Shown here in pieces: positions 15,055 to 25,345 of a DNA stretch of 64,000 nt. Below the pieces are notes generated by a model, which was not told the origin of the DNA, ran no database searches, and saw only the letters and a program-made list of their open reading frames with translations. The stretch is from Aureimonas sp. SA4125 (GTDB lineage Bacteria > Pseudomonadota > Alphaproteobacteria > Rhizobiales > Rhizobiaceae): contig NZ_AP025032.1 in NCBI RefSeq assembly GCF_019973775.1, positions 2,914,001 to 2,978,000 of the forward strand, read 5' to 3'. The stretch's first letter is position 1. Each line of letters opens with the position of its first letter. A program made the translations under genes and the position numbers.

Positions 15055-15755
15055 TGGACGTGACCACTTACCAGCGCCGGCGCGGCGAGATCCGCACCTA
15101 TTTCGACGAGACCGCCGTCGACGCCTGGAAGCGTTTTGCCAGCGAGGCGCCGCTCGGCCGCATCCGCGCCAGCGTGCGCGCCGGCCGCGCCCTGATGCGG
15201 GCCGAGATGCTGGCCTGCCTCCCCGATGATCTCCAGGGCTGGCGCATTCTCGATGCCGGCTGCGGCACAGGGGCACTGGCGGTGGAACTCGCCCGGCGCG
15301 GCGCCGACGTCCTCGGCATCGACATCGCCCCGGAAATCATCCGCTTCGCCGCCGAGACCGTGCCGAGCGATCTCGGGGCCGGACGCATCACCTTCCGCGC
15401 CGGCGACATGCTGGACGTCGGCGACGGACGCTTCGACGCGGTGACGGCGATGGATTCGCTGATCCACTACAGCGCCGCCGACGCCGCCGCGGCCCTCGCC
15501 ACCCTCGCCGGACGCACGCAGAGAAGCATCGTCTTCACCCATGCGCCGCAGACCCCGGCCCTCAGCCTGATGCACGCCATGGGCCAGCTCTTCCCGCGCG
15601 CCAACCGCTCGCCGCAGATCGTCCCGACGACGCAGAAAAATCTCCTGCGCCACTTCGCGCAGGCCCCGACGGCGGCCGGCTGGACGGCCGGGCGCACGGC
15701 GCGGGTCGCGCATGGCTTCTACACCTCGCAGTGCCTGGAGTTATCCCGGTCATGA
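15054..15755 (+). CDS. bchM: Magnesium-protoporphyrin O-methyltransferase
   Basis: A 233-residue SAM-dependent enzyme that methylates the C13 propionate of Mg-protoporphyrin IX, producing the substrate for AcsF. The SAM-binding motif ILDAGCGTGALAVELARRGA is at about residues 64-83, followed by DVLGIDIAPE. The C-terminal GFYTSQCLELSR is typical. It overlaps bchL by one base and lhaA by 4 bp (ATGA). Its position between bchL and the puh region is common in alphaproteobacterial clusters. Confidence 0.95.
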
Positions 15756-17185
15756 GGATTGCGGGCGACAGACTGGCGAAAGCCTGGATCAAGGTCGGGA
15801 CGCGCTTCCTGCCCTTCGCCGACGCGGCGAGCGAGGGCCTGCCGCTGTCGCGCCTGATCCGTCTGTCGCTGTTCCAGGTCTCGATCGGCATGGCGATGGT
15901 GCTTCTCACCGGCACGCTGAACCGGGTGATGATCGTCGAACTCAGCGTCCCCGCCTCTGTCGTCGCCTTCATGGTGGCCCTGCCGATCATCTTCGCGCCC
16001 GCCCGCGCGCTGATCGGGCACCGCTCCGACCATCACCGTTCCTTCCTCGGCTGGCGCCGGGTCCCCTACATCTGGATGGGGACGCTGCTGCAGTTCGGCG
16101 GCTTCGCCATCATGCCTTTCGCGCTCCTGGTCCTGACCGGACAGGGCGCGGTGAACGCGCCCTATGCCGGTGAGGTCGGCGCCGCCCTCGCCTTCCTCCT
16201 CGTCGGCGCCGGCATGCACACCGCGCAGACGGCGGGTCTCGCGCTCGCCTGCGATCTGGCCCCCGAGGAGACCCGGCCACGCGTCGTGGCCCTACTCTAC
16301 TTCATGCTGCTCGTCGGCATGCTTATCAGTTCCCTCGCCTTCTCCGCGGTACTCACCGACTTCACCCACCTGAAGCTCATCCAGGTCGTGCAGGGCGCGG
16401 CCGTGATCACCATGGTCCTGAACCTCGTGGCCCTGTGGAAGCAGGAAGGGCGCAGCCCGCGCCGCACCGATCCCCTGCGCGAGCGCCCGGCCTTCCGGCG
16501 CGATCTTGCCGCCTTTGCCGCCTGCCCCCGCACGCGCCGCACGCTCCTTGCGGTTGCCCTCGGCACGGCCGCCTTCTCGATGCAGGACGTCCTTCTCGAG
16601 CCCTATGGCGGCCAGATCCTCAATCTCGGCGTCGGGGCGACCACGCAGCTGACGGCGCTTCTGGCGGGCGGCACGATGCTCGGTCTGGCGCTGGCCGCGC
16701 GGGCCCTGACGCGCGGGATCGATCCGGCAAAGCTTGCCGCGTTCGGTGTCCTCGCCGGCCTGCCCGCCTTCGCCTTCGTGATCTTCGCCGGGCCGCTCGA
16801 AAGCGTGCCGCTGTTCCAGATGGGCGCGGCGCTGATCGGCTTCGGCGGCGGGCTGTTCTCCGTCGGCATGCTGACCGCGGCGATGGAACTGGCCGACGCC
16901 AGCGACAGCGGCCTGGCCCTCGGCGCCTGGGGCGCGGTGCAGGCGACGGCGATGGGCCTTGCGGTCGCCACCGGCGGGGCCGTGCGCGATCTCGTCATCG
17001 CGCTGTCCGCCAGCAGCAGCGGCAGCGGACCGACGCTCGGCCAGCAGGAATTTGCCTACGGGCTCGTCTACGCGATCGAAATCGCCCTGCTCATGGCCGC
17101 GCTCGCGGCGATCGGGCCGCTCGCCCGCTACATCCGCGCCCCCAGCAAGGGGCGCAGTTTCGGCCTCGCCAGCCTTCCCGGCTAG
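15752..17185 (+). CDS. lhaA: LhaA/PucC-family light-harvesting assembly protein
   Basis: A 477-residue, 12-helix major-facilitator-like membrane protein of the BCH/PucC/LhaA group, required in Rhodobacter for LH1 assembly and thought to handle bacteriochlorophyll delivery. The family pattern NRVMIVELSVPA, RALIGHRSDHHRSFLGWRRV and GAGMHTAQTAGLALACDLAP is clear. ATG 15752 overlaps the bchM stop (ATGA); an in-frame start at 15731 lies inside bchM. It is immediately upstream of puhA, the usual location for lhaA as opposed to pucC, and I see no puc genes in the window. Confidence 0.93.
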   Translation: MRIAGDRLAKAWIKVGTRFLPFADAASEGLPLSRLIRLSLFQVSIGMAMVLLTGTLNRVMIVELSVPASVVAFMVALPIIFAPARALIGHRSDHHRSFLGWRRVPYIWMGTLLQFGGFAIMPFALLVLTGQGAVNAPYAGEVGAALAFLLVGAGMHTAQTAGLALACDLAPEETRPRVVALLYFMLLVGMLISSLAFSAVLTDFTHLKLIQVVQGAAVITMVLNLVALWKQEGRSPRRTDPLRERPAFRRDLAAFAACPRTRRTLLAVALGTAAFSMQDVLLEPYGGQILNLGVGATTQLTALLAGGTMLGLALAARALTRGIDPAKLAAFGVLAGLPAFAFVIFAGPLESVPLFQMGAALIGFGGGLFSVGMLTAAMELADASDSGLALGAWGAVQATAMGLAVATGGAVRDLVIALSASSSGSGPTLGQQEFAYGLVYAIEIALLMAALAAIGPLARYIRAPSKGRSFGLASLPG

Positions 17186-17204
17186 AATTCCAAGGGAGAC
17201 GGAC

Positions 17205-17969
17205 ATGGAAAGCAACTATCTGACCAGCTATCTCGACGTCGCGCAGGTCACGCTTTATGCCTTCTGGGCCTTCTTCTTCGGCCTGATCTTCTGGCTGCGC
17301 AAGGAGGATCGCCGCGAAGGCTATCCGCTGGAGACCGATCCCGGCGGCCGGTTCAGGACGAACCACTACCTCCTGATGCCGAAGCCAAAAATCTTCAGGC
17401 TGCGCGACGGTTCAACGCGTCAGGCGCCCGATGACAAGCGCGACACGCGTCCGATCGCCGCCCGTCGCCTCGGCAAATGGCCGGGCGCGCCGATGACGCC
17501 GACCGGTGATCCGCTGGTCGATGGCGTCGGACCGGCGGCCTGGGCCGAGCGCGCCGACCGACCCGACATGACCTGGGACGGTCGTCCTCGGATCGTGCCC
17601 TCCCACGCCGAGCCTCACTACAGTGTCGCCGGCGGAGATCCCGACCCGCGGGGCTTTCCCGTCATCGGCGCGGATGGCCGGCTGGCCGGCACCGTGTCGG
17701 AGATCTGGGTCGACAGGGCCGAGCATCTTGTGCGCTATCTCCAGATCGACACCGGCCCCGGCGTCGGGGCTCTCCTCATGCCGATGACGCTTGCCAAGAT
17801 CGGCAATGGCCGGGTCAAGGTGAAGTCGCTCCTCGCCGCACAGTTCTTGAAGGCGCCGCGCACCAAGAACCCGGACAGCGTGACCCTCCTCGAGGAAGAC
17901 AAGGCCAGCGCCTATTTCACCGGCGGCCATCTCTACGCGACCGCCGGACGGACGGAGGCGCAGCTGTGA
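17205..17969 (+). CDS. puhA: Photosynthetic reaction centre subunit H
   Basis: A 254-residue H subunit that caps the cytoplasmic side of the reaction centre and guides proton uptake to QB. One N-terminal transmembrane helix (about residues 12-32, ending FWLRKEDRREGYPLE) is followed by a PRC-barrel-like cytoplasmic domain with GFPVIGADGRLAGTVSEIWVD. ATG 17205 has GGGAGAC upstream. The gap of 19 bp after lhaA is one of the larger ones in the operon. Its TGA overlaps the puhB start. Confidence 0.96.
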   Translation: MESNYLTSYLDVAQVTLYAFWAFFFGLIFWLRKEDRREGYPLETDPGGRFRTNHYLLMPKPKIFRLRDGSTRQAPDDKRDTRPIAARRLGKWPGAPMTPTGDPLVDGVGPAAWAERADRPDMTWDGRPRIVPSHAEPHYSVAGGDPDPRGFPVIGADGRLAGTVSEIWVDRAEHLVRYLQIDTGPGVGALLMPMTLAKIGNGRVKVKSLLAAQFLKAPRTKNPDSVTLLEEDKASAYFTGGHLYATAGRTEAQL

Positions 17970-18658
17970 TGGAAGACCACGACGATTTCGCCTTCGAGCC
18001 CATACCGGGGCTGCCCGATCAGTTGCCGGCCGGAGAGGCGCTGCTGTGGCAGGGCAGCCCGGACTGGCGGGCACTGGCGCGGTCCGCCTTCCATGTCCGC
18101 AAGGTCGCGGTCTACTTCGGCATCGTCCTCGTCTGGCGCTTTGCCACGACCGGCGACATGCCACTGGCGGCGCAACTTTCGGCCAGCGCCTGGATCGTCC
18201 TTGCGGCCCTGGCGAGCCTTGGAATCCTCCACGGCCTCGCCTTTCTCTACGCCCGCGGCACGATCTACACCCTCACCACCCGGCGCATCGTCATCCGCTC
18301 GGGCATCGCGCTGCCGGTGACCTTCAACCTGCCGCTGGCGCTGGTCGAAAGCGCGGCGGTCACGCATCAGGGCGGCTCCGTCGGCAGTATCGCCCTCACC
18401 GTCGCCCCGCCGAACCGGGTGGCCTTTCTCGTGCTCTGGCCGAATGCCCGGCCCTGGCATGTCAACAAGCCGCAACCCATGCTCCGCTGTCTTCGGGACG
18501 TCGAGGCGGTGGCGCGGGTTCTGACGGCGACGCTTGCCGCCGAAGCCGGACCCCTCTCCGCCTGGGCGCCAAGACGCGGGCACGCCGCGTCCCCGCCGGC
18601 AACCCGGCCTGCCGACCAGTCGACAGGTCAGTCGGCCGGTCAGTCGATCGCGATCTAG
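17969..18658 (+). CDS. puhB: PuhB, photosynthetic complex assembly protein
   Basis: A 229-residue membrane protein with two to three hydrophobic helices and a PH-like domain (GTIYTLTTRRIVIRSGIALP), needed for reaction-centre and LH1 assembly in Rhodobacter. ATG 17969 and an overlapping GTG at 17966 are both plausible starts; both overlap the puhA stop. The C-terminus ends in a short repetitive tail, DQSTGQSAGQSIAI, encoded by a near-repeat of CAGTCGxCxGGT (about 18617-18650), which looks like slippage rather than conserved function. Confidence 0.92.
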   Translation: MEDHDDFAFEPIPGLPDQLPAGEALLWQGSPDWRALARSAFHVRKVAVYFGIVLVWRFATTGDMPLAAQLSASAWIVLAALASLGILHGLAFLYARGTIYTLTTRRIVIRSGIALPVTFNLPLALVESAAVTHQGGSVGSIALTVAPPNRVAFLVLWPNARPWHVNKPQPMLRCLRDVEAVARVLTATLAAEAGPLSAWAPRRGHAASPPATRPADQSTGQSAGQSIAI

Positions 18659-18669
18659 GAGGAAAGAGG

Positions 18670-19155
18670 ATGAGCCAGGCGCTGGAGGGCCGGCAACAGC
18701 CGCCCGCTACGACAAGAACGAAGGACCCGCACGGCAAGGCGGCGATGGCCTGCGGCTTGATGATCGCCTTGGCCTTGGTGCTGGCGTTCCTCGGGCGAAA
18801 CGAGCGGCAGCCGGTCGTCATCGACCCCGCCGCCGTCAGCCGCTCCCTCGACCTCAGTTTCCGTGACATGGCCGATGGCAGCGTCATGGCCGTCAATGCG
18901 AAGACGGGCGAGGACATCCAGATCATCGCACCGGGCACCGGCGGCTTCGTGCGGGTGACGATGCGCAGCTACGCCAAGGAACGCCAGCTGCACGGCTTCA
19001 CCGATGCCGCGCCTTTTCTTCTTGCCGAGATGAACAATGGCACCGTGCTGCTGCAGGACCCGCTGACCGGCCGGACCATGCATCTCAACGCCTTCGGCCC
19101 GGCCAATGTCGGCGCCTTCGAGGCACTGCTCGACAATGGGAGGGCCACGCAATGA
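18670..19155 (+). CDS. puhC: PuhC, photosynthetic complex assembly protein
   Basis: A 161-residue protein with a short cytoplasmic N-terminus, one transmembrane helix (about residues 25-43, [17 protein letters not shown]) and a periplasmic domain. This matches PuhC, which helps assemble the RC-LH1 complex. ATG 18670 is preceded by GGAGGAAAGAGG. It follows puhB by 11 bp and overlaps the next gene by 4 bp (AATGATG). Length and order agree with other puh operons. Confidence 0.9.
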   Translation: MSQALEGRQQPPATTRTKDPHGKAAMACGLMIALALVLAFLGRNERQPVVIDPAAVSRSLDLSFRDMADGSVMAVNAKTGEDIQIIAPGTGGFVRVTMRSYAKERQLHGFTDAAPFLLAEMNNGTVLLQDPLTGRTMHLNAFGPANVGAFEALLDNGRATQ

Positions 19156-19454
19156 TGAAGATCGGCAATCTGGGAAAGCAGCGCTTCGAGGTCCCCTGCA
19201 CGATCGAGATCGAGAACAGCTGGGAGAGCCTGCACGCGCATGTCGACCTCGAGGGCATCGCCGTGGAGCCCGGCGACGAGGTGCATGTCCATGGCGAGCC
19301 GATCATCGTCCCCTATGGCGAGACGCGCCTTCTGCACCGCATGGCGACGGTGACGAAGGCCGGCGCGCCGGAGCGGCTCTGGGTGAAGATGACCGGCGAT
19401 TTCGAATTAATGGAACTCCTGGAATTCAGCTTCTCATCGGGAGAACGGCTATGA
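19152..19454 (+). CDS. bciE: BciE-like auxiliary factor for the aerobic cyclase
   Basis: A 100-residue soluble protein between puhC and acsF, overlapping both by 4 bp. It resembles the small conserved protein that is encoded next to acsF in alphaproteobacteria and that was named BciE after it proved necessary for AcsF cyclase activity in Rhodobacter sphaeroides. The sequence is beta-rich with [20 protein letters not shown] and a [10 protein letters not shown] stretch containing several histidines. The assignment rests on position, size and my memory of the family, not on an alignment. Starts at 19152 and 19155 are both possible. Confidence 0.65.
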   Translation: MMKIGNLGKQRFEVPCTIEIENSWESLHAHVDLEGIAVEPGDEVHVHGEPIIVPYGETRLLHRMATVTKAGAPERLWVKMTGDFELMELLEFSFSSGERL

Positions 19455-20518
19455 CCATCGACACGATGTCGCTTCGCGCCCACGACACCGACGGCATGGC
19501 GCGAGAGAGCACGCTGCTCTCGCCGCGATTCTACACCACAGATTTCGCCGCCCTCGACAAGATGGACGTGTCCGGCGTCCAGCGGGAATGGGACGAACTT
19601 CTCGCCGAGATGGAATCCGACCCCAATCGCGGTCATTTCAAGCAGGACGAGCGTTGGGACCACATCGATTTCGATGGTCTGCCGCCGGGCCTGCGCGACG
19701 AGTTCACCGATTTCCTGGTCTCTTCGCTTACCGCCGAATTCTCCGGCTGTGTCCTCTACAAGGAGATGAAGAAGCGCGGTACCAATCCCGAGATCGTCAG
19801 GCTCTTCTCCTATATGAGCCGCGACGAGGCCCGCCATGCCGGCTTCATCAACGACGCGCTGAAGGAATTCGGCATCGGCGTCAATCTCGGCTTCCTGACC
19901 AAGGCGAAGAAGTACACTTACTTCCGGCCGAAATTCATCTTCTACGCGACCTATCTGTCGGAGAAGATCGGCTATTCCCGCTACATCACCATCTTCCGGC
20001 TGCTCGAGCGGCATCCCGAGCGGCGCTTTCACCCGATCTTCAAGTGGTTCGAGAAGTGGTGCAACGACGAGTTCCGCCATGGTGAAGCCTTCGCGCTGCT
20101 GATACGGGCCAATCCGGATTATCTGAAGGGGCTGAACCGGCTCTGGGTCCGGTTCTTCCTCGTGGCCGTCTACGCCACCATGTATGTGCGAGACCATGCC
20201 CGCCCGGAATTCCACAAGGCGCTCGGCATTGATCCCAGCGAATACGGCTACAAGGTCTTCCATCTTACCAACGAGATCACCCGCCAGGTCTTCCCGCTCG
20301 TCCTCGACATCGAGCACCCGAAATTCCGCGCCGGGCTGGAAAGGCTTCGCCGCATCAACGACCGGGCCGCCGCCCTCGGCAAGGACCAGAGCCTCGGCAC
20401 GAAGCTGCGCCGGTTCGGTCTCGGCGCCGCGGCGGCCGTCGCCTTCGCACGGCTGTATCTGGTCCGCCCGAAATCCAACGCGTTGCCGGCGACCAGCCGG
20501 CTTCAGCCGGTCTGGTAG
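19451..20518 (+). CDS. acsF: Aerobic Mg-protoporphyrin IX monomethyl ester cyclase AcsF
   Basis: A 355-residue diiron oxygenase that closes ring E of the tetrapyrrole using O2. The two diiron-binding helical motifs are visible: the first as EFSG...[13 protein letters not shown], the second as [17 protein letters not shown] 19451 overlaps the upstream small gene (ATGA). No anaerobic counterpart (bchE) lies in the window, so bacteriochlorophyll synthesis here should require oxygen unless bchE is elsewhere in the genome. Its position in the puh operon links pigment and reaction-centre production. Confidence 0.96.
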   Translation: MTIDTMSLRAHDTDGMARESTLLSPRFYTTDFAALDKMDVSGVQREWDELLAEMESDPNRGHFKQDERWDHIDFDGLPPGLRDEFTDFLVSSLTAEFSGCVLYKEMKKRGTNPEIVRLFSYMSRDEARHAGFINDALKEFGIGVNLGFLTKAKKYTYFRPKFIFYATYLSEKIGYSRYITIFRLLERHPERRFHPIFKWFEKWCNDEFRHGEAFALLIRANPDYLKGLNRLWVRFFLVAVYATMYVRDHARPEFHKALGIDPSEYGYKVFHLTNEITRQVFPLVLDIEHPKFRAGLERLRRINDRAAALGKDQSLGTKLRRFGLGAAAAVAFARLYLVRPKSNALPATSRLQPVW

Positions 20519-20529
20519 GAGCGGCACGC

Positions 20530-21381
20530 GTGGCAGGCTATCTCTCGCCGATCTTCTTCGCCCTCTTCGTCTGGTGGTTCTCGACGGGGGCGATCATCTA
20601 TCTGGATGGACTGCCCCGCCGCACCTTCAAATGGAGCATGCTGGCGGCGACCGGCGGTTTCGCCGCCGCGCTCTACGGGCTGTGGGAAACCGGCGACGAC
20701 GCCAGCGTGAAGGGCGCCCATCTCGCCTTCGCCTCGGCGCTGGTCGCCTGGGGCTGGCACGAGATCAGCTTCTACATGGGCTATGTCACCGGCCCGCGGC
20801 AGCATGCCTGCACCGAAGGGTGCCGCGGCTGGAAGCATTTCGGCCACGCGGTGCAGGTCAGCCTCTGGCACGAGCTGGCGATCCTCGTCTCCTTCGCCTT
20901 CATCGCCGCCCTGACCTGGGGCGGGGCGAACGAGATCGGGCTGTGGACCTTCGTCACCCTCTGGGGGATGCACGAGAGCGCCCGCTTCAACGTCTTCCTC
21001 GGCGTGCGCAACCTCAACGCGCACTTCCTGCCGCCGCATCTCGCCTACCTCAAGAGCTTCCTTCGGGAAAAGCCGATGAACCTCCTCTTCCCGGTCTCGG
21101 TGACGGTGTCGACGGTGATCTGCGCCATGCTGGTGATGGAGGCGGCGACCGCGACGTCCGAGTTCGAGCGCACGGGCTATACCTTCCTTGCCACGATCAT
21201 GACCGTCGCCATCCTCGAGCACTGGTTCCTCGTCCTGCCCATCCCGGCCGAGGCGATGTGGAACTGGAGCATGAAATCGCGCGAACGCAAGGATGCCCTC
21301 GATCGGCGTCCCGATGGCCATCACCGGCACGACGTCGTCAGGACGCCGCGACCGCTCGCCGTCGCCGCCAATCCCGACTGA
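20530..21381 (+). CDS. puhE: PuhE, putative photosynthetic complex assembly protein 2
   Basis: A 283-residue polytopic membrane protein with about seven hydrophobic helices. It matches PuhE (photosynthetic complex assembly protein 2) by the segments [38 protein letters not shown] and [13 protein letters not shown]. In Rhodobacter PuhE affects bacteriochlorophyll production. Start is GTG 20530, 11 bp after acsF, with GGAGCGG upstream. It lies between acsF and hemA as in related clusters. The last 30 or so residues are charged and poorly conserved. Confidence 0.9.
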   Translation: MAGYLSPIFFALFVWWFSTGAIIYLDGLPRRTFKWSMLAATGGFAAALYGLWETGDDASVKGAHLAFASALVAWGWHEISFYMGYVTGPRQHACTEGCRGWKHFGHAVQVSLWHELAILVSFAFIAALTWGGANEIGLWTFVTLWGMHESARFNVFLGVRNLNAHFLPPHLAYLKSFLREKPMNLLFPVSVTVSTVICAMLVMEAATATSEFERTGYTFLATIMTVAILEHWFLVLPIPAEAMWNWSMKSRERKDALDRRPDGHHRHDVVRTPRPLAVAANPD

Positions 21382-21455
21382 ACCACCCGCCCCATCGTCC
21401 GCTGCAAGACGGAACGGCCGCCACATCGAGCGCCGACAACGCCAGGAGGAAACCC

Positions 21456-22670
21456 ATGGACTTCGAAGCGATCTTCTCCGAGCGGATCGATGAACTTCAC
21501 CGCGAAGGACGCTACCGCGTCTTTGCCGAGCTCGAGCGCCAGGTCGGCGCCTTCCCGCGCGCCAAGCACCACCACAACCGCGGAACCCGGGAGGTCACCA
21601 TCTGGTGCTCCAACGACTATCTCGGCATGGGCCAGCATCCCAAGGTCATCGCCGCCATGCATTCGGCGCTCGACCGCTGCGGCGCCGGCGCCGGCGGCAC
21701 GCGCAACATCTCAGGCTCGGCGCACGAGCACGTGCTGCTGGAACGCGAGCTGGCCGACCTGCACGGCAAGGAGGCGGCGCTCCTCTTCACCTCGGGCTAT
21801 GTCTCGAACTGGGCCGCCCTGTCGACGCTCGGGTCCCAGATTCCCGGTTGCGTGATCTTCTCCGACGAGGGCAACCACGCCTCGATGATCGAGGGCATCC
21901 GCCATTCCCGCGCCGAGAAGCGCCTGTGGAAGCACAACGACCCGGCCGATCTCGACCGGCTTTTGTCACAATACGGGCCCGACGTGCCGAAGCTCGTCGC
22001 CTTCGAATCCGTCTACTCCATGGACGGCGACATCGCGCCGATCGCGGCCATCTGCGACGTCGCGGAAAAACACGGCGCGATGACCTATCTCGACGAGGTG
22101 CACGCCGTCGGCCTCTATGGGCCGCGCGGCGGCGGCGTCGCCGAGCGCGACGGCGTCATGCATCGGCTCACCCTCATCGAGGGCACGCTCGGCAAGGCTT
22201 TTGGCGTGCTCGGCGGCTATGTCTCGGGCTCGGCGAAGCTTTGCGACTTCATCCGCAGCTTTGCCTCCGGCTTCATCTTCACCACCGCCTTGCCGCCCGC
22301 CGTCGCCGCGGGCGCGAGGGCCTCGGTGATGCACTTGAAGGAAAGCGGCTTCGAGCGCGCCCGCCACCGCGACCGCGTCGCCAAGGTGCGCCAACGGCTC
22401 GAGCATCTCGGGATTCCGACGCTGCCGAACCCCAGTCACATCGTCCCGGTCATGGTCGGGGATCCCGTGAAGTGCAAGTGGATCAGCGACCAGCTGCTCG
22501 ACCATCACGGCATCTACATCCAGCCGATCAATTACCCGACGGTGCCGCGCAAGACCGAACGGCTGCGCATCACCCCCTCGCCGCTCCACAGCGACGCAGA
22601 TATCGACCATCTCGTCGACGCCCTGTCGGGTCTCTGGTCGCAATGCGCCATGGCGCGGGCGGTCGCCTGA
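21456..22670 (+). CDS. hemA: 5-aminolevulinate synthase
   Basis: A 404-residue PLP enzyme condensing glycine and succinyl-CoA to 5-aminolevulinate, the first step of tetrapyrrole synthesis by the Shemin route. The PLP-lysine motif [14 protein letters not shown], the glycine-rich [13 protein letters not shown] and the conserved [12 protein letters not shown] are present, and the length is typical. A strong AGGAGGA lies 6 nt before ATG 21456. It is the last gene of the plus-strand operon, so the committed precursor is made together with bacteriochlorophyll enzymes and reaction-centre subunits. A second hemA elsewhere in the genome would not be surprising. Confidence 0.96.
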   Translation: MDFEAIFSERIDELHREGRYRVFAELERQVGAFPRAKHHHNRGTREVTIWCSNDYLGMGQHPKVIAAMHSALDRCGAGAGGTRNISGSAHEHVLLERELADLHGKEAALLFTSGYVSNWAALSTLGSQIPGCVIFSDEGNHASMIEGIRHSRAEKRLWKHNDPADLDRLLSQYGPDVPKLVAFESVYSMDGDIAPIAAICDVAEKHGAMTYLDEVHAVGLYGPRGGGVAERDGVMHRLTLIEGTLGKAFGVLGGYVSGSAKLCDFIRSFASGFIFTTALPPAVAAGARASVMHLKESGFERARHRDRVAKVRQRLEHLGIPTLPNPSHIVPVMVGDPVKCKWISDQLLDHHGIYIQPINYPTVPRKTERLRITPSPLHSDADIDHLVDALSGLWSQCAMARAVA

Positions 22671-22826
22671 GACAGGGGCTTCACGCACGAGCGCCCGGCG
22701 CCCCTATCCAGAGCACTTGCGGCAGCGCCGCTCGGCAGTGACACCGCACTGTCGTCGCCTGCCGGTTCGGTCAGCCCCGCAGTCAGAACATGGGGGATGA
22801 GCAATACAGACCGCGCTCCTGATCAA

Positions 22827-23219
22827 TCAGGCGAAGGCCTCGTGCTGTGGCAGGTCGTCGGTGATGTCGAACCACGGCGCCTTTGAACCGACGAAGATGT
22901 GGTGCGTCGGACGAATGCTCGGCGTGTCGACGAGCGTTCCCATGGAAACATGGACGAAGGCCCCGTCCCGAACGACGGCGTAGAGCAGCGACCCGCACTG
23001 GCCGCAATGGACGTATTGTCCCTCGTCGCCATAGCGGGCGGTGAACGCCTCCTCTTCGACGACTGCGATCTTTCCTGACGCGATTCCCGCCAGCGGCTTG
23101 AAGGCCGAGCCCGTCGCACGCCGGCAATTCGAGCAGTGGCAATTGACCGCGTAGGAGAAAGCGTCCTCGACGGCGTAGCTGACCGCCCGGCATCGGCACT
23201 GGCCCGTGAGACTTCTCAT
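22827..23219 (-). CDS. GFA/CENP-V family zinc protein
   Basis: A 130-residue protein with the cysteine pattern of the glutathione-dependent formaldehyde-activating (GFA)/CENP-V fold: CRCRAVSY, NCHCSNCRRATGSAFK and HCGQCGSLLY, binding two zinc ions. The biochemical role of most members is unknown. I chose ATG 23219 with GGGGGAGTGAGG upstream; the open frame to 23303 has no better start. It lies between the converging hemA operon and puf operon and is on the same strand as puf but beyond the puf terminator, so it is probably transcribed separately. It does not look like a photosynthesis gene. Confidence 0.8.
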   Translation of the reverse strand: MRSLTGQCRCRAVSYAVEDAFSYAVNCHCSNCRRATGSAFKPLAGIASGKIAVVEEEAFTARYGDEGQYVHCGQCGSLLYAVVRDGAFVHVSMGTLVDTPSIRPTHHIFVGSKAPWFDITDDLPQHEAFA

Positions 23220-23387
23220 CACCTCACTCCCCCGAGATCGCCAGCTGCCCGGGGCACCGCGGCGGCTCATCGAGAGCGCTGGCGCGACGTCGGCTGTCAA
23301 CATTTCCTATCCTCCGCCTGCGGACAACGCCAATGCCGATGTCGGTCTGCGTTCCGGCGACCGCGCCGGCAGACGCCGAAAACGAAG

Positions 23388-23416
23388 AAGCCCGGCCGCC
23401 TGCGCGGGCCGGGCTT
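23388..23416 (-). terminator. Rho-independent terminator of the puf operon
   Basis: AAGCCCGGCC (23388-23397) pairs perfectly with GGCCGGGCTT (23407-23416) around a 9-nt loop. On the minus strand it is followed by CTTCGTTTTC and on the plus strand by TTT, so it could act both ways. It lies 36 bp after the pufM stop, with no pufC between, and so marks the end of the crt-bch-puf transcription unit. Confidence 0.85.
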
Positions 23417-23451
23417 TTTCGGCTGCCTTGCGGCCGGGATCGGCCACCCTC

Positions 23452-24375
23452 CTAAAGCGGGGCGAGCCCGTGCTTCTGGCCCCATTCGAACCAGTTGTCG
23501 ACGACGGTTCCGCTGAGCAGAATGCCGATGGCGCCGGTCAGCGGGCAGAGGACGGCGAACCACCAGGCCCAGCGATGGATGGACTCGAAGGTGGCATTGA
23601 AGCCCATCGTCCAGCGCCAGAACAAGGCGGCCCGCTCGGCCGCGGTGCCGCGGTCGACGATCTGCTCGATCTCGCGTTCGCCGCCGAGGCGGCTGACGGC
23701 TAGGATCGTCGCCCCGTGCATGGCGAAGAGCACGGCCGAACCGTAGAGGAAGACGATCGAGAGCATGTGGAAGGGGTTGTAGAAGAGATTGCCGTGGTTC
23801 AGCGAAAAGTTGTTGGTCCAGTCGAGATGCGGGAAGATGCCGAAAGGCACCGCTTCGCTCCACGATCCCATCAGGATCGGCCGGATGAAGCCGAGGCTGA
23901 GATAGAGGAAGATCGCCGCGGCGAAGGCCCAGGGGATGTGGGTGCCCAATCCGAGCGCCCGCGCCCGCCGATACATTCGCGCCCACCACAACAGGATCGA
24001 GGCGGTCAGGAAGAAGCCGGCCATCAGCCACCAGCCGCCCTCCTTCAGCGGCGGGAAGATCTTCAGGCCGTGTTCGGGCAGCGGCGGATCCAGGGACAGC
24101 CAGAAGAACTGCTTGATGAACTCCTGGGGGCTCCAGTTCACCTTGGCCAACATGTTGAGGCCGATGATCTCGATCGCGATGAACCCGCACATCAGCGACA
24201 ACAGGCCGAGGATGCCGAGGTAGAACGGCCCGATCTGGGCATCGCCGATCTTGCCGAGCCAGTAGGAATAGCCCGGCCGCCCCTGTCTTCCCCAAATGCC
24301 GGCCGGCAGGGGCACACCCAGATCGGGCTCGCCGCGTAGCTGCACGCGGGTGAAGATGTTTTGATACTCGGCCAT
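23452..24375 (-). CDS. pufM: Photosynthetic reaction centre subunit M
   Basis: A 307-residue membrane subunit with five helices that binds half of the special pair, the pheophytin/quinone cofactors and the non-haem iron. Diagnostic segments include [47 protein letters not shown] and [13 protein letters not shown]. The protein ends at GLAPL with no C-terminal extension. Start ATG 24375 has GAGGTCTCC upstream. It is the last puf gene: no tetrahaem cytochrome gene (pufC) follows, so electrons to the special pair must come from a soluble or other cytochrome, plausibly the c2 encoded at 40107. Confidence 0.97.
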   Translation of the reverse strand: MAEYQNIFTRVQLRGEPDLGVPLPAGIWGRQGRPGYSYWLGKIGDAQIGPFYLGILGLLSLMCGFIAIEIIGLNMLAKVNWSPQEFIKQFFWLSLDPPLPEHGLKIFPPLKEGGWWLMAGFFLTASILLWWARMYRRARALGLGTHIPWAFAAAIFLYLSLGFIRPILMGSWSEAVPFGIFPHLDWTNNFSLNHGNLFYNPFHMLSIVFLYGSAVLFAMHGATILAVSRLGGEREIEQIVDRGTAAERAALFWRWTMGFNATFESIHRWAWWFAVLCPLTGAIGILLSGTVVDNWFEWGQKHGLAPL

Positions 24376-24483
24376 GGAGACCTCCTCGCCTCGAAACCTG
24401 TCAGGGAATGCCGTTCGTCTCTGTGCCCGTCTCTGCGCTAGCGAGCCTGGTGGCGCGCGCCGGCGTCGCCGGCTCGCCCGCCG

Positions 24484-25308
24484 CTAGCTCCAGACGGGGA
24501 TGCGCTGCCACCAGTCCCACCATTCCGGCCAGCCTTCGGCCCAGAGCGGTCCGGAGATGACGATGCAGACGGCGCTGAAGAAGGACGCCGAGACGGCGAG
24601 GAAGAGCCCCAGGCGGTGGATGCCGAGCGTTCCGATGGAATAGCCGATCGTGTCGCGGAAATAGGCGTTCTCGTGCTCGGCCGTCTTTACATACCGCCCC
24701 TTGCCCGGGTTCGTCGCCGAGAGGATCAGCCCGCCATGCAGCGCCAGCGCCAGGCAGTTGGTGAAGAAGAAGGCGATCGCCAGCATGTGGACGGGGTTGT
24801 AGTGGAAATTGCCGTACTGGTAGCCCGTGTTCGACACCCAGTCCAAATGCGTGATGATGCCGTAGGGAAAGCCGTTGGCCCATGAGCCGAGAAGCACCGG
24901 ACGGATGACGACGAGCGTCACGTAGGAAAGGATGGCAAAGCCATAGGCCCAGGGAATGTGCATTCCCATGCCGAGCTTGCGGGCGATTTCGGCTTGCCGG
25001 AAGGCCCAGGACATGAAGGCGCCGATGGCGCAGATGGTAATCACCTGCCAGAGGCCGCCCTCCTTCAGGGGAGCAAAGCCGAGGCCGACTTCTTCCGCCG
25101 GCGGATTGATGCTGATCTGCCAGAGGTTCCACGTCGGACCGATCGCCGCGCCGTAGACGATCAGCAGCGTGCCGAGCGTGGCGAAGAAGATGGTGGTGAC
25201 GCCGAAGAATCCGACCCAGAACGGTCCGACCCAGAAATCGAACAGGTCGCCCCCGACAAGGGTGCCGCCGCGCACCCGGTATTTTCGCTCAAAGCTGAGC
25301 ATGGCCAT
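24484..25308 (-). CDS. pufL: Photosynthetic reaction centre subunit L
   Basis: A 274-residue five-helix subunit that carries the active electron-transfer branch. The start [20 protein letters not shown] is the family hallmark, followed by [35 protein letters not shown] and [14 protein letters not shown] 25308 is used (GAGGGA upstream); ATG 25302 is the alternative. A 108-bp gap separates it from pufM. The hairpins at 25346-25393 lie just upstream, between pufA and pufL. Confidence 0.97.
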   Translation of the reverse strand: MAMLSFERKYRVRGGTLVGGDLFDFWVGPFWVGFFGVTTIFFATLGTLLIVYGAAIGPTWNLWQISINPPAEEVGLGFAPLKEGGLWQVITICAIGAFMSWAFRQAEIARKLGMGMHIPWAYGFAILSYVTLVVIRPVLLGSWANGFPYGIITHLDWVSNTGYQYGNFHYNPVHMLAIAFFFTNCLALALHGGLILSATNPGKGRYVKTAEHENAYFRDTIGYSIGTLGIHRLGLFLAVSASFFSAVCIVISGPLWAEGWPEWWDWWQRIPVWS

Positions 25309-25345
25309 GGCCTATCCCTCCCTGGAAAGCTCTTGCACAGCGTCG

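Noticed and set aside
18617..18655. Short tandem repeat at the end of puhB as a possible CRISPR or VNTR
   Set aside because: Only about three imperfect 12-bp units within a coding sequence; no spacers.
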